Origin: Casuarina equisetifolia
Taxonomy: Eukaryota > Streptophyta > Magnoliopsida > Fagales > Casuarinaceae
NCBI GenBank assembly: GCA_028551475.1
Contig: CM052356.1
Span: 22,843,884 to 22,907,883, forward strand
Direction: 5' to 3'
DNA: 64,000 bases
Each line of letters starts with the position of its first letter. Position 1 is the first letter of the stretch. A program made the translations under genes and the position numbers. The notes beneath the pieces are model-generated. The model ran no database searches. It was not told the DNA's origin and worked only from the letters and a program-made list of their open reading frames with translations. Of this stretch, positions 49,256-61,366 are shown piece by piece.

Positions 49256-52200
49256 TTAGCACTCTTCGTCAAGCAAATACGACTCGGTTGCCGCAACATA
49301 ACCATTTTCTTTCATTAGTGCTGTCAAATCCTTTAGAGTTGCATGGATTTCACCGGCGCTGGTATGAGTGGTATCCCCTGCAACAAATAAGTTCTTCTTT
49401 TGTCCCAGTTCAATCCAGCTACATCCAGGCAATTTTCTCACTCCTTTTTCTTTCATTGCTCGCCTTAAAGAATTAACACCATCCCAGTTCCCTGATGCAG
49501 CATATATATTGGAAAGTAGCACATAGGATGAAGAATTTTGTGGATCTAAATCAATGAGTTCCTTAGCCGCCCGCTGCCCCCTTGTGTCATCTCCATGTAA
49601 TCTACAAGCACCTAGTAAGGTAGCCCAAATCATTGTATCAGGTTTACATTCTAGTTCGTCAATGAATTTCTCTGCTTCTTTAAGGAAACCCCATCGACCA
49701 AAAAGATCAACCATACAGGCATAATGATCTACTCTGGGCCGGATGCCATAGTAGTTGACCATAGTGTCAAAAATCTGACGCCCTTCAGATACTCTGCCTG
49801 CATGACTACATGCAGTGAGAACACCAAGGAATGTGACTTCATCAGGCGTAACGTATGCTTGCTTCATCTCATCAAATACCTTAAGTGCATATTCGGCATA
49901 ACCATTTTTAGCTAACCCCACTATCATAGAGTTCCAAGAAATGACATCATTTTTAGATAGCATTTCTTCAAAAACTTGCACAGAGCTTTTCACATCCCCA
50001 CATTTAGCATACATATCTACAAGGGCACTACCTGTCAACTCATCCAAGTCAAAACCCGTGTGGAAGATGAGGGAATGGATCTCCGTACCATCCATCAAAG
50101 AAGCTAAGATCGCACATGCACTGAGGACACTGGCAAAAGTAGCTTGGTCAGGTAGGGCATTCTCACTACGCATTTCTCGATATAACTGCAAAGCATCCTC
50201 ACTGCAATTGTTTTGGGTTAGTCCTGAAATAAAAGCTGTCCATAACACGGTGCTTCTTGGACTTGAAAACTCTGAGAAAAGAATATCCGCATCTGATTTT
50301 CTTTGGGATCTTAAGTACATGCCCAAAAGAGAGATACTCAAGAAATCACTTCCATTCAGAAGGCCCCACTTTACTATAAGACAATGGATTTGGACCCCCA
50401 TTGTTTGCATCTGTGGTCCATTACACGCATCTAAAAGGCTTGCAAAAGTGACTTCAGTCGGATTCAATCCTATAGCCTGCATCTTGCAAAACAGATCTAT
50501 TGCTTCCTCCAAATTATTTTGTGCATACCCAGCAATCATTGCATTCATGGAGACGACACTTTGCTCAGGCATGCAAGAGAAAACTTTGCCTGCAGCCCCA
50601 ATCATCCCACACTTCACATACATGTCAATAAGAGAGCTCCCAGCATAAATGCTTGTTTCCCGACCAGATTTAACCGAGAGACAATGGACTTGTTTTCCTT
50701 GCTCAAGTGCTTGAAGGTTTGCACAAGCACTGAGTATACTGGCCAGTGAAACCTCATCAGGAACAAGTCCGCACAAATTCATTCTTCGGAATATGCAGAA
50801 AGCTTCGTCCTCTTTCTCTTCCTGCACATACCCCACAATAATCGCATTCCAAGAGACATTGTCCCGATTGCTTATCAGCTCAAACTGTTTCCTAGCCTCT
50901 TTCAGATCCCCTGATTTAGCATACATATCAACCAATGCATTACCAACAAACAAATTTGATGACAATTTGTTCTTGATAATAAAAGAATGCAATTGACGCC
51001 CTGTTTCTAAATATTCCAAGCAAGCACATGCACTCAGAATGCTTGTGTAGGTAAAGTCATCAGGATGAAAGCCAGAACCCTTCATTTTGAAGAATAATTC
51101 AATGACTTCACAGGCATGCCCATTCTGTGCATAAACTCCAAGCATCGCATTCCACAAGACAACATTTTTCTCATCTAAAGCATCAAATACTTTCCTCGCT
51201 GCATCCAGTTTCTCACACTTACCGTACATATTAATCAAAGAACTGCCTACATAGACATTAGAGTCCAACCCCTGTTTAGTTGCTTGAGCATGAACTAACA
51301 ACCCAGAATCTAGATCCCCAAGACAGGCAATTGCGCTTAAAACACTCCCGAGTGTAGATCTTGTGGATGTTACCCCAGCTTTCCTCATTTTTCCGAAATA
51401 TGTAATCGCTTCGGCATCATAACCTCCCTGAGCATGCCCCGAAATCATCACATTCCATGCAATAACATTCGGATTGGGCATCTTGGCAAACAACTGACAT
51501 GCATCATTCAGCCTCCCAAGATTGACAAGCGCACTTATGACAGTCACAAAGGCGACATGGTCTGGAGCACGGCCAACTTTCTGCATCCCCTCAAAAACTT
51601 TGAGGGCATCTTCTGGTAAACCAGCTTGAACGTAACCAGCAATCATGGCAGTCCAAGAAACCGTGTCTAAATCCTCAGCCCCATCAAATATTTTCCGAGC
51701 TTCACAAAGAAAATTGCACTTTGCATACATATCAATAAGTGCGCCCTCACAGAAGGATTTTGACTCCAATCCCGTCTTAATAACATTACCATGCACTTGT
51801 CTACCATACTCCATATCCACCAATCTTGCAGAAGCGGATAAAACGATTGCATATGTGAACTCATTTGGAAGTACCCCGCAGCACCTCAATAACGCAAAAG
51901 ACTTGACAACCTGTTCCAACCAACCTCGCTTCGAGTACAAGGAAAGAACCGAGTTCCAAGCCAATACGCTTCTCTGCTCCAGCTGGTTAAATGCCTTCTG
52001 AGCGAAGTCTACGTTGCCACATTTAGCATACAAATCTAAAATGGCGTTTCCTAGCGACCCTTTGGAACCTGACACCGAGCTTTAGACCCTGGGCGTGGAT
52101 AATTTTGCATGAAGTTGAAGCCTGAGCCAGTATGTGAGGCAATTGGTCGAACAGATTGTGGCTTTTGATTCGTTTGCATTGTTGTAAGCAAAGTTGTAAG

Positions 52201-52340
52201 AGATGGGAAGGCAGAAGGGGTTCTGGGTTTCGACCCAGTTGAGTGATCTGGTATGGACTCGTGGAGAGCTGCTTGTACAAGTGATGGAGAGAGTGGGTGT
52301 TTGAGAAAGATGATGTTCTGAAAGGAGGTCTGCGGCGCAT
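49256..52340 (-). CDS. PLS-E class pentatricopeptide repeat protein, probably mitochondrial, with one frameshift near the N-terminus
   Basis: PPR proteins bind organellar RNA one base per repeat and guide editing or processing. The main open frame (52069-49256, 937 residues) holds many tandem P, L and S repeats (NAILDLYAKCGN, WNSVLSLYSK, FTYAIVLSASA and so on). It ends with an E-type extension (CSWIEL, then a GEIHATLKDL segment) and no DYW domain. The first 90 residues (ATG at 52340, MRRRPPFRTSSFSN, an Arg/Ser-rich presequence) lie in another frame. One extra A (T on the + strand at 52070) separates them. Without it the two parts join at IHAQGLKLGV|GSKGS, a typical PPR boundary, for about 1,027 residues. 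Length and layout recall Arabidopsis At3g09040. An earlier in-frame ATG at 52424 is possible. Real mutation versus base-call error cannot be settled here. Confidence 0.85.
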
Positions 52341-54189
52341 CGACTCGGAGGCGACCGCGACATGACTCAGCTGGGGAAATTGGTTAAGTAGTGTTTGCTG
52401 ATCGCAGGATTCATAGAATTTCATAGGTTTATGATGATAGTTAAATGCAATTCAGCCCATTACGGAAGTAGGCCCGTTGAACAGCTTGTCTGCGTGATCT
52501 ACGGGACAAGATGGGCTTCGGCAAGCCCATCGGAAAGCTCTTTTGTTGCGGAGGATTCATGGTCGATGTTTCCCTCTGTTGAAGTCTGTTCCTTCTTTTT
52601 GAAGAGTACATAAATATCTTCTTGCTCACTCATTCCGTTTCTAATTTATCAAGAGGGAACTTGAAGCAAACTTATGAGTTTAAAAGTCTTTTCTTCATTT
52701 AAGTTTCAATATAGAAATTATTACTTTTAGTTTGAAACTTTTGTCATGTGTACACTTTTTGACACAACAAATATCAATAGATTTAAAGTCATACGAGGTG
52801 AAATATATTCGATATGAACTCTAATATCATGTTAAAAGACCTAAAATTTAATTTAAAAACTAGCTTATGAGTTATGGATCATTACTTATAGTGTAAGACT
52901 TTTGTCTTACTTGCACTATTACAATTTTGTAACACCTTTATTGACATTGACAAGCCTGGAATTATGACCTATGCATACTCTTAGAAATGGTTTACATTAC
53001 TTGCAATAAATTTCATAATTTTTTTAATATTATATTAGAATCCATAATTTATGTGAATAAGATAAAGATTTACATACACTAAAATAATGAATTGTGTTAC
53101 TTACAAAAAAAAAAATATATTCTTTAAAGGAACGGTATATCTTATGTAGTTCCATTATGCAAGAACTTCACAATAAAAATGATCTATTTGTCTCAAAATG
53201 ACCTAAACCAACAAGAAAATCCCAATTCACTCATAATAATTGTAAAAGGAGTAATTACAATGTTTCACATTATATGTAATTTATTGTGTAATTTCTTCCT
53301 TTTTAAAAAAATAATTTTAAATAAAAATAACTTTCATGAAGTACTTCTAGACTTTGGCCATTTTCCAATAATGGTAATAGGTTCTCTTAAATAACAAGAA
53401 ATGCATGATAAAACTACAAATGATATCATAATCAAATCAAGATTGCAAGCATTAATAGTCTCCTATGAAGAATATTGTATATTCATGAATGAATAAAATG
53501 GTAAAATGATCACAAAGGGCCTATTGTGGTATGGGCCACTATTTGAGAATGGGTGTGAGGATGTTTGGGTGGCTATTCTACATAAAACAACTCTAAGAAC
53601 TTCTTGCAAGCTATTTTATAAGTGGCAAATGACTTCTTTGAAGGAAAATAACCTCCTTAGAACACACAGGTATTGGTAAATTGGATATCTTTTATTTCAT
53701 ACAATTACCTCTTTATAGGAGGTTGGGTACATACAAAAGGGTGGCTGCTTACAAAATAAGATAGAATGCCCATTTTCTCGTATCTTTTACCTACCAATCT
53801 CCTCACAACCTTGCCTACATGCTAATACTAGTTAAAGGGTTATTTTTGTGTTAACAATAGTTATCTTACACTTAACAAAAGAGTTACTTCCCAATGCACC
53901 TACGCATATAGTGGAGGATCTACTAACCACGTTACTCCAATCGTGCCATGTTTCTACTACACTATAGGTTGATGTGGCCCATATCATCCCTTCTTACTTA
54001 TGCATAAGTCTCATCCTCTAGGGAAAATTATGGGAAGCACCTTTAAAGGTCCTACTTTTCAACTCATGTGGTCTTGGAAAGTGATAATTTTTTTTAGTGA
54101 ACTAACAGCTTTTATCTTTTATTATGTGTCTTGCTTTCAAGAACTACTTAAGGGGGTGCTTTTAAACCTTCACCTTCATTGGTAACTTG
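52341..54189. other. AT-rich intergenic region, no gene seen
   Basis: Covers the PPR promoter side, then very AT-rich sequence. The open frames at 53179-53394 and 54000-54185 show no domain. The part next to 54190 may be the end of the gypsy element or its LTR, but no LTR pair was found. Confidence 0.35.
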
Positions 54190-55810
54190 AGGCAATTCAT
54201 CATGGATGGTAATATAGGTATCTCCTCCTTTAAAGTGCCTAAGCAATGAGACATGGAATATATCATGAACATGTGACCTTGCTCATAACTTTAGTCAATA
54301 TGCATCTGGTGATAAGGTTGCAATTTAAGAAGAATTTGGTCACCCTATTGAAATTCTTCCTCCTTACGTTTATGATCATGAAGCTACTTCATGTGATTAT
54401 ATGTTTTCACGAGTTAGCTTTTTAGATTTTTTAATAAATCATCTCATTGCATAAGCTCCCGATCAATTGCATCCATTTTTAAGCTCACTAGAGTCAAGAT
54501 AGCAGAGTTAGTGGTTTACAGCCATAGACCACTTCATATGGTATTTTTCTTATTGCATTATGCACATTAGTTTTGTAGTACCATGTAATCTATAAAAGTC
54601 ATTTGCACCACTCCTTTAACTTGTTGAAAGTGAAACATTGCAATTAGGCTTCTAAAACTTTATTACTAGTTTTTTTTGTTTGTTTAAAGATTATAGGATA
54701 AACATAACTAGAATCAAATTCCTTGTAATCCTAATAGATTCTTTCAAAACTAATTGACAAATATTAAGCTCTTATCCAAAACTATGCTGATTGGCATGCC
54801 ATAAAGCTTAAAAAAAAATTCATAGAAGATTTAAATGATGAAGGTGATAAAATATGGATAAGAAACGACAATGAAATAGGTAAATTTAGATAATTGATCG
54901 ACCATTACAAAGATAAAGGCCTTACCCTTGGACAAAGGTAGCCTATCTATGAAATCCATAGAGATTTCATTCTAGATCTTGTCTGAAATTAGTGGTGGTT
55001 GCATAAGCCCAACTAGTCTTAGATCATTGCCCACATCCATGTCTAAAAAAACACATCTTTCATCTAATGAAAGGTTTTATGGTTACCTTCATGCCCCATT
55101 TGATGGAATTTTTTAAGTAATGCTAGGATTAACGAAGATGTTGGATATAGGTAAATCCATTTTTCGTACAAGAATAGCCCATGTTTTACCTCTTAGTCTT
55201 CCCCCACAACACCTTGTAAGACTTTTGTAGTCAACTACTATAACTCTTCTCAAGATGCAATTCCTTTTCATATAGGCTTTAACCATAAGGGTGTGAGCTG
55301 TAAAATTTTGTCTACAGTCTTGCAATGTTGTGCTAGGATAATGTGTTAGCTTTGGCATTCTCCTTCCAGGGTTGAAACTCAATTTCAAATTCATAACTCA
55401 TTAGCTTTCTTAACCATCATTGTTGCATTAGGGTTGATATCCATTACTCTCATAAGGACTTAAAACTGCATTGACCTGTCCTCAATGAATTCTCTATCAA
55501 GAAGATAATGGTGCCATTTTGCTATGGCCATGATAAAGGAGGCTATATCTTTTTCATATGTGGACATCTAAAGCTACCTACCTCTGGAAGCTTTGTTGAA
55601 GTAGGAGATTGGTTCTTACATGCATCAAGATTGCCCTTACCACTTGCCTAGAAGCATCACACTTGATGATAAAAGGTTTTTGAAAGTTTGGCATGGCTAA
55701 CACAAAGGTGGTTGAAGTTCCCATTTAAACTACTTAAAGGCCTTTTTAGCTTAGGAGTTCCAATTAAACTGGTCTATTCTAGTCATGCCATGCTAATGTT
55801 GCAACTATAG
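54190..55810 (-). mobile_element. Ty3/gypsy pol remnant (RNase H, integrase, C-terminal part)
   Basis: On the - strand, from high to low coordinates: an RT/RNase H-like piece near 55480-55800 with stops, the integrase pattern ISMDFIDRLPLSKGKAFIFV then MVDQLSKFTYF near 54880-54990, and the C-terminal FHVSLLRHFKG near 54230. This order is Ty3/gypsy, not copia. Stops and shifts throughout show it is inactive. Confidence 0.7.
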
Positions 55811-55899
55811 GCTAGTATGGCCTATATCATACTAGTAATTACATGTATGTTATCCTTACACAATGAGTTGTAGATATAATAATTAGCAACAATGCTTTA

Positions 55900-56110
55900 A
55901 TATCCCTCTTTAAGTTGGTCTAACATATAAATTGAATATTTCCAACTTGACAAGAAGAAAGCGGTGATGTTATATGCCTAAAGCTTTGGTGAAATAATCT
56001 ACATGTTGATCTTTGTTGAAATATAAAAAGTTCGAATGATGTCAAAAGCCATCTTTTTGCAAATGAAATGATAATTAATTTCAATATGTTTAGTATCCTT
56101 ATGAATTATG
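55900..56110 (-). mobile_element. Copia pol C-terminal fragment, - strand
   Basis: The - strand reads TKHIEINYHFICKKMAFDII, the conserved tail of copia pol, followed by a broken frame. It abuts the gypsy remnant, giving a small nest of dead elements. Confidence 0.6.
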
Positions 56111-57427
56111 GGTATGTAATCTTGAAATTTCAAAGTTTGTGAAATATTGGAGAAATGATGCTTTTTCTCCATGACCTCATTTGTTCGTGGGCGTAAGAAT
56201 ATGGGTTATCATGGACAGTGCTATGAGAACTAAAGAAGGTAATGCATTCAAATGCAAAAAATTCGCCTATGCATATTTAAATCGGTAAAGTGATAAGAAA
56301 CCTATAAAAGGAACGAGGGGCCTATTGGTAATTATACTATGCTATCCCTATACAATGTACTTTAAATATAACAGCTGGCAGCAATATTTTAATAGGTTAT
56401 TCTCCTTCCTTCATTGATGCATTTCCAAAATCACTTTTGTAAGAGCTTTTAGTCCGGTGGTCAACCTGATTAGGTGGTCGTATGACAGTGTTCTTGGGAG
56501 TCTAAGCTGATAGCACTTACCGCGTTGAGATTCCTTGACAGCAAGGAAGACCGAGAAAAACAGGCATGATCTGATTTCTTGATGTTGTCGCAGTTCCTGT
56601 GTCTGAGACTCGCGAAAGGCTGCCTTTTTGCTTGTTCTTGGCGCAACATATCAAATCAAAGAAAGAGCAACAACGCAATTCTTAAAGCTTGCTTAGCTTT
56701 TCTGAACGGACCCATTTGAATGGCAGAAGGATCTAAATAGCTACAGTGTTTCCCGCAGGCAACATATGTAATGATCGAAGAACCCTTGCCTCAAAAGAGA
56801 CGGATAAAGTTGGGGTAAAGACTTTGTTGCTGCTCAAAATTCGAAACTGGCCTTCTATATGGTCCTTGATGAAGTTTTAAAGTCATGACTAACATGGATC
56901 TGCAATTTCCTTGATTTGCATGGGAAAGTTCTTACAAATAGAGCACAGGATTCCAAGCAGCCTAAATGGCTTCTAAGCATCCTTACTTCATTGCCCCGGT
57001 TTCAAGTACCCATGCTGACAGCTTCCACGCTGAACACAGTACATTTTATTCGAATTGCCTACCTGAAATCATCTCTAATTTTTATTTTATTAGCATTTAT
57101 TAAGCGCCATATATTTCAGCTGAAGAACTTTCAATCTCATCTGATACAATTAAATTAACAGAATTATTGAAGTTCCTTCAGCTCCACGAGAGCAAGTTGC
57201 AACTCAAGTGAAATGTGTAGAAGTCCATCAAACAAAGCAGGGAATGTAGATTAGTCCTGTTGTAGATGATATTTGGATTCTATCATTTTTGCCAGTACAA
57301 TTGCAATTGTTTCTATTTTTTATAATCTTAAAACACCAATTTCTATCTCAATGCCTTTGAGTGAGATATTTCAGAATCATGAAACAGTTTGAAACTTGGG
57401 ATCACATTGCAAATGAAGGTAAGCTTC
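56111..57427. other. 3' side of the SCPL gene, no gene seen
   Basis: No coding domain recognised. About 56430-56780 is less AT-rich than its surroundings but has no clear open frame. The frame at 56916-57158 has no recognisable motif. Confidence 0.3.
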
Positions 57428-59126
57428 TTAATCATCAATTGAAGGGCGTGTTGTGTTGGGCAACCGGCGTCCACGCACAAATGAACTGAATAGATGCAGT
57501 GCTCTAGATGGCTGTGCATAGGGTACCATATGTGCAGCACCCCTTACCGTGGCAAAAGTTAATAAATTGCCATACTCAGTCGAGAAACCTCCCACCTGTT
57601 AAAAAATATGAACAGAATAGTAGAGCAAGTTATGATCAGAACAGATAGCAAGAGAATAAGAACAAAGTTTGCTACATCTCAATGCGTAAGTACCTGGCCC
57701 TTGTGAAACCAAGCCCCATATGGAACTGTAATCTTGAAATGAAGATCATGAGCCAGTTCTCGGACGAGTGTCCGTGAGCCCAGTAGTGGTACAACAGCAT
57801 CTTGATCTCCACTACAACAATGTCAAATGTGGCAATGAAGTCATTGTTCAAACTGCGCTAGCTTAAAGAGAAAATAAAAAATAAAAAATCAGTATATTAG
57901 TTTCTCACTGTTTCCTTCCTATCGAAAGTACCTGAAAATCCAAACTGGAATATGATTCTGTATTATTCTTTTGAGCAGGGGAAGAATGTCAATGTTAGCG
58001 TCAGTATCCCTGTAATTCAGAACGCTGCAACAATAGAAAATGGCAAGTATCAGTTACACGACGCATGCAAGTTTCCAAAACTCACCACCTACTGCAGTTT
58101 GAAGCGTAAAGAAATATAAGTCCTTTGTTTATTTTACTTCTGAAGGTTATGGAAGCAAGCTGCTGTACACCACTTACCCACTGCACATAGACCAGCGATA
58201 AGGTAATTTGGTACGATTTGCATGAAGAGCACTCTGAACTTCAGGAAGGTTGAAATAGAAGCTTCTTTCAACGGTCATACAGACATCAATCCCAACACTT
58301 ATCTTAGTCGCCTGCAGAAAAGGTTGCAAGAGCAGAGTTGGACAAGAAAACAATATAATAGCAGGAAAATTTTACAGAGATACATAGAAAGAAAGAAATG
58401 GCAAGAAATGTACCATTTTCCTCAATCTCAGCTCTTGCTCTACTATAGATGGATAACAAACGTCTAGGATCACATCATAGCTGTTTATGTAATCACCAAC
58501 AACACGGGTCGCTTCAGATAAGGCATTATTGCATGAGTCTGTCTCGTTGTGAAGATTGGAAAGGACATAGTCATCAAAATTACACTCGTTCATAATGGTA
58601 AGGCCAATTTCATCAGAAATCAGTCCGTGTGACCAAAAGAATTCATAGGTTGCTGGAACGTCCCGATTAAGTCTTAAAAGTGGATTCCCAATCTAAAAGA
58701 GAAAAACTGGTGAATAGATTAGCTGACTTGCACAGCATTAGCACAATATCGAAGAGAATATCAAAAGAAATGCAGCATAAAGAAACTATGTTATGAAGAA
58801 ATTCAGGGAGCTATCAATTAAAATGCTTAATGTTCTTACAGCAACCCCCTTGATATTGAACTTGAGATCAGTTGAATGTGCATTATGGTCTAGTAGGACA
58901 ACAGCCAATTGTGGTATGTAATGCCCTACACAAAGACAATTGAACATGTAAGAAACCCACAGATAGCAAAATAAAGCATGAAGGGAAAAGATGCAAACTG
59001 GGAAAACATAAGCCATATTTGGCTATCAAGAAAAATACCTTTTCCCTTTCAAACATTGAAATATATCTTTCAGGAACAGTTTCCATAAGAAATAATTTTT
59101 TTTTTTAACAAAAAGCATACACACGT

Positions 59127-59158
<32 letters not shown>

Positions 59159-61366
59159 CTATGAATATATACTTTGTTGATTGTTTTTCACACTTTTCTC
59201 TATGTGTATTTTGAGTTCCTAAATTTATTTTGTCAAGCGTTCCAAAAAACAAAATAAACATATACTAGTGCAGTTATTTCTAACAGAAATTTTTTGTTTT
59301 TTTTGCTTTTTATGTATTGGAAACTCAAAAACACTCAAAATATTATGATAATTTCTTCACAAATAACACTTTTCAAAATGAGTCATGCCAAAAATAATTT
59401 TCTATTTTCACTGCTTTAAAAATTATTTTCAAAGCATAATTATTTTTTTTAAAAAAAAGTACCTTTCAAAAACTTTACCAAACATAAATTAATCATTGAA
59501 AAATGATTCATTGATCAATAGGGCTTCAAGTCCCTTCAAGAACAAAAATAAAAAAAGTAAACTAGGTTCTTTCTTCCCTTCTAATTTTCAACTTAATATT
59601 TTGATTCAGAAAATTCAAATGCATTTCAGTCAAATAAACATAATAGAGATATTAACTGAAACTTTGATTATTGTTTATCTAACCTGCATAACTTTCACCA
59701 GTGAGAAACAGTTCTCTGGATTTGAATTCTGGAAACTTGTCGTACCATTTCATCAAAAAGACATGCATATCCCTCGCTGCCAAAATTAGAGATTTAACTT
59801 CGAACAAATATGAGTGGAAGAGCTTTAGCAGCCAAAATGTCTGAATCTAAAAAGTTATCCTTTTGGCTTGTTCTTAGAGTGAATCCTACAGCAATAAGCA
59901 CATGCCAAAATCAATTTCAAAAGCGAAAGAGTATGATGTGAGCCATTCTCTTTACCAGTGGAGGCATCTCCACATGTATAATCTGAACTTTTGTTAGAGT
60001 ATGACCATCCTACTCCAGCAGGAGACTCAACAAAGAGAAGATTCGACACTACAGAACAAAAAGAATAGGAACGTGTTAGAATGAGAACCTGAAAACTAAA
60101 ACGTAGAAGTCCATGATAGACTGCTTCCAGCCAAATAAAACAGAATTCCATATCAGATTTGACATACCTCTGTTCCATGACATTGAATTTCTTCTAAGGC
60201 CTCGACCATCACCTTTGGGGAAGAATGGACCCAGCTCTGTAAAGGCGCCTCCACCAAGAGAGGAACAACCCGGACCTGAACACAGAATATTTTGCTATTA
60301 ACAGTTTGGTGTCCAAGAGCTTCACAATGGTGGAAGATAGATATGTAACTCAAGGAGCAAGAACATCACGACTCTTCTTATCTGAAAGCTAAAATTAGCA
60401 CAAGACCCCGAACCCATTAAACGATGCGTAATAAATCTGCTTTGTTGAGTTGCTAAATGCCTGAATCTAAGGACAGTTTCTACATTATACAAGTTTCAAA
60501 TTTCTTTTCTCAGAAGGTCGGAGATGAAGTGCACGTCATATGATTCGAAAGTGTTATGTTCTTTTCCTACGGCTATTTAGTTTCCATGTTCTTTTTTCCC
60601 TGCACCAGGAGAAAGACATCGAAACACAACCTCGAGAATTAAGCTGTACATTATTTCTTACTTCAAAGAAACTAGAAACTAGAAACTAAAAGCTAAATCG
60701 TACTTGAAAGACTAAACTAACAGGTTCTCTGAATCAATTATGCTTCTCATTGGAGTCCAAAAAGTTAGGTGCCCAAGCACTTGGGTAAAAGCAAAAATTG
60801 CACCCTCGACAGAAACATACACGCACCCAAAAGGTAAATACAATCTCAGGGAGATGAACAAATCAACAACCCGAAAAACAATCAGAGGAAAGCAAATGTC
60901 CACAAGAACAAGGAAAAGTACAAGATCAAGAAGTACGACGAAGTAACATGTCCAAGTTTACGGAAAGAAACAAAATAGAAGGAGCCAAATTTACTAGAGA
61001 GGACCATCCTCGGAAAAACTAGGATGCATCTAAATAATATCACATCGTGGAAATCCCATCGAGAAAAAAATTCTTCCTTTTCATATATGATCGGCAGGTA
61101 TAGAGAACATGGAACCAACCTCCATTGAGCCAGAGACTGAGAGGCTTCTTGTTAGGTTCTTTGTCAGCTTCGACAAAATAGTAAAACAGGCTCCTTCCAG
61201 CCTTGACATCCACATCAACATACCCAGCATACTGCCTGAACGGGACCTTAGGCTGTGCAGGCAGACTCACTACCAGATCCTCAGCTGGGTACCCGTGCAC
61301 ACGAACTCCTAACAACGACACAAGCCACAGCAGAGCCACAACCCCAACAAACCAACCTCTACCCAT
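57428..61366 (-). CDS. SCPL42: Serine carboxypeptidase-like protein (carboxypeptidase II type), 10 exons
   Basis: Secreted or vacuolar S10 peptidase, 472 residues. Exons (- strand): 61120-61366, 60168-60275, 59956-60048, 59684-59776, 58840-58925, 58414-58692, 58178-58311, 57932-58024, 57694-57811, 57428-57595. Phases agree throughout. A signal peptide ([18 protein letters not shown]) is followed by SLWLNGGPGCSS, the oxyanion-site motif split by intron 1. The catalytic triad is Ser178 in TGESYAGHY, Asp382 in SGDQDAVVP and His439 in GAAHMVP. The [12 protein letters not shown] and [10 protein letters not shown] blocks and the C-terminal [13 protein letters not shown] fit the SCPL42-45 group from memory. 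The ATG at 61366 is the first in frame (the frame runs upstream only to a GTG) and directly precedes the signal peptide. All key residues are intact. The natural substrate is unknown. Confidence 0.92.
59124..59159. repeat. CA/TA microsatellite in an SCPL intron
   Basis: An ACACAC run followed by ATATAT, inside the 0.76 kb intron between exons 4 and 5 of the SCPL gene. Confidence 0.8.
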
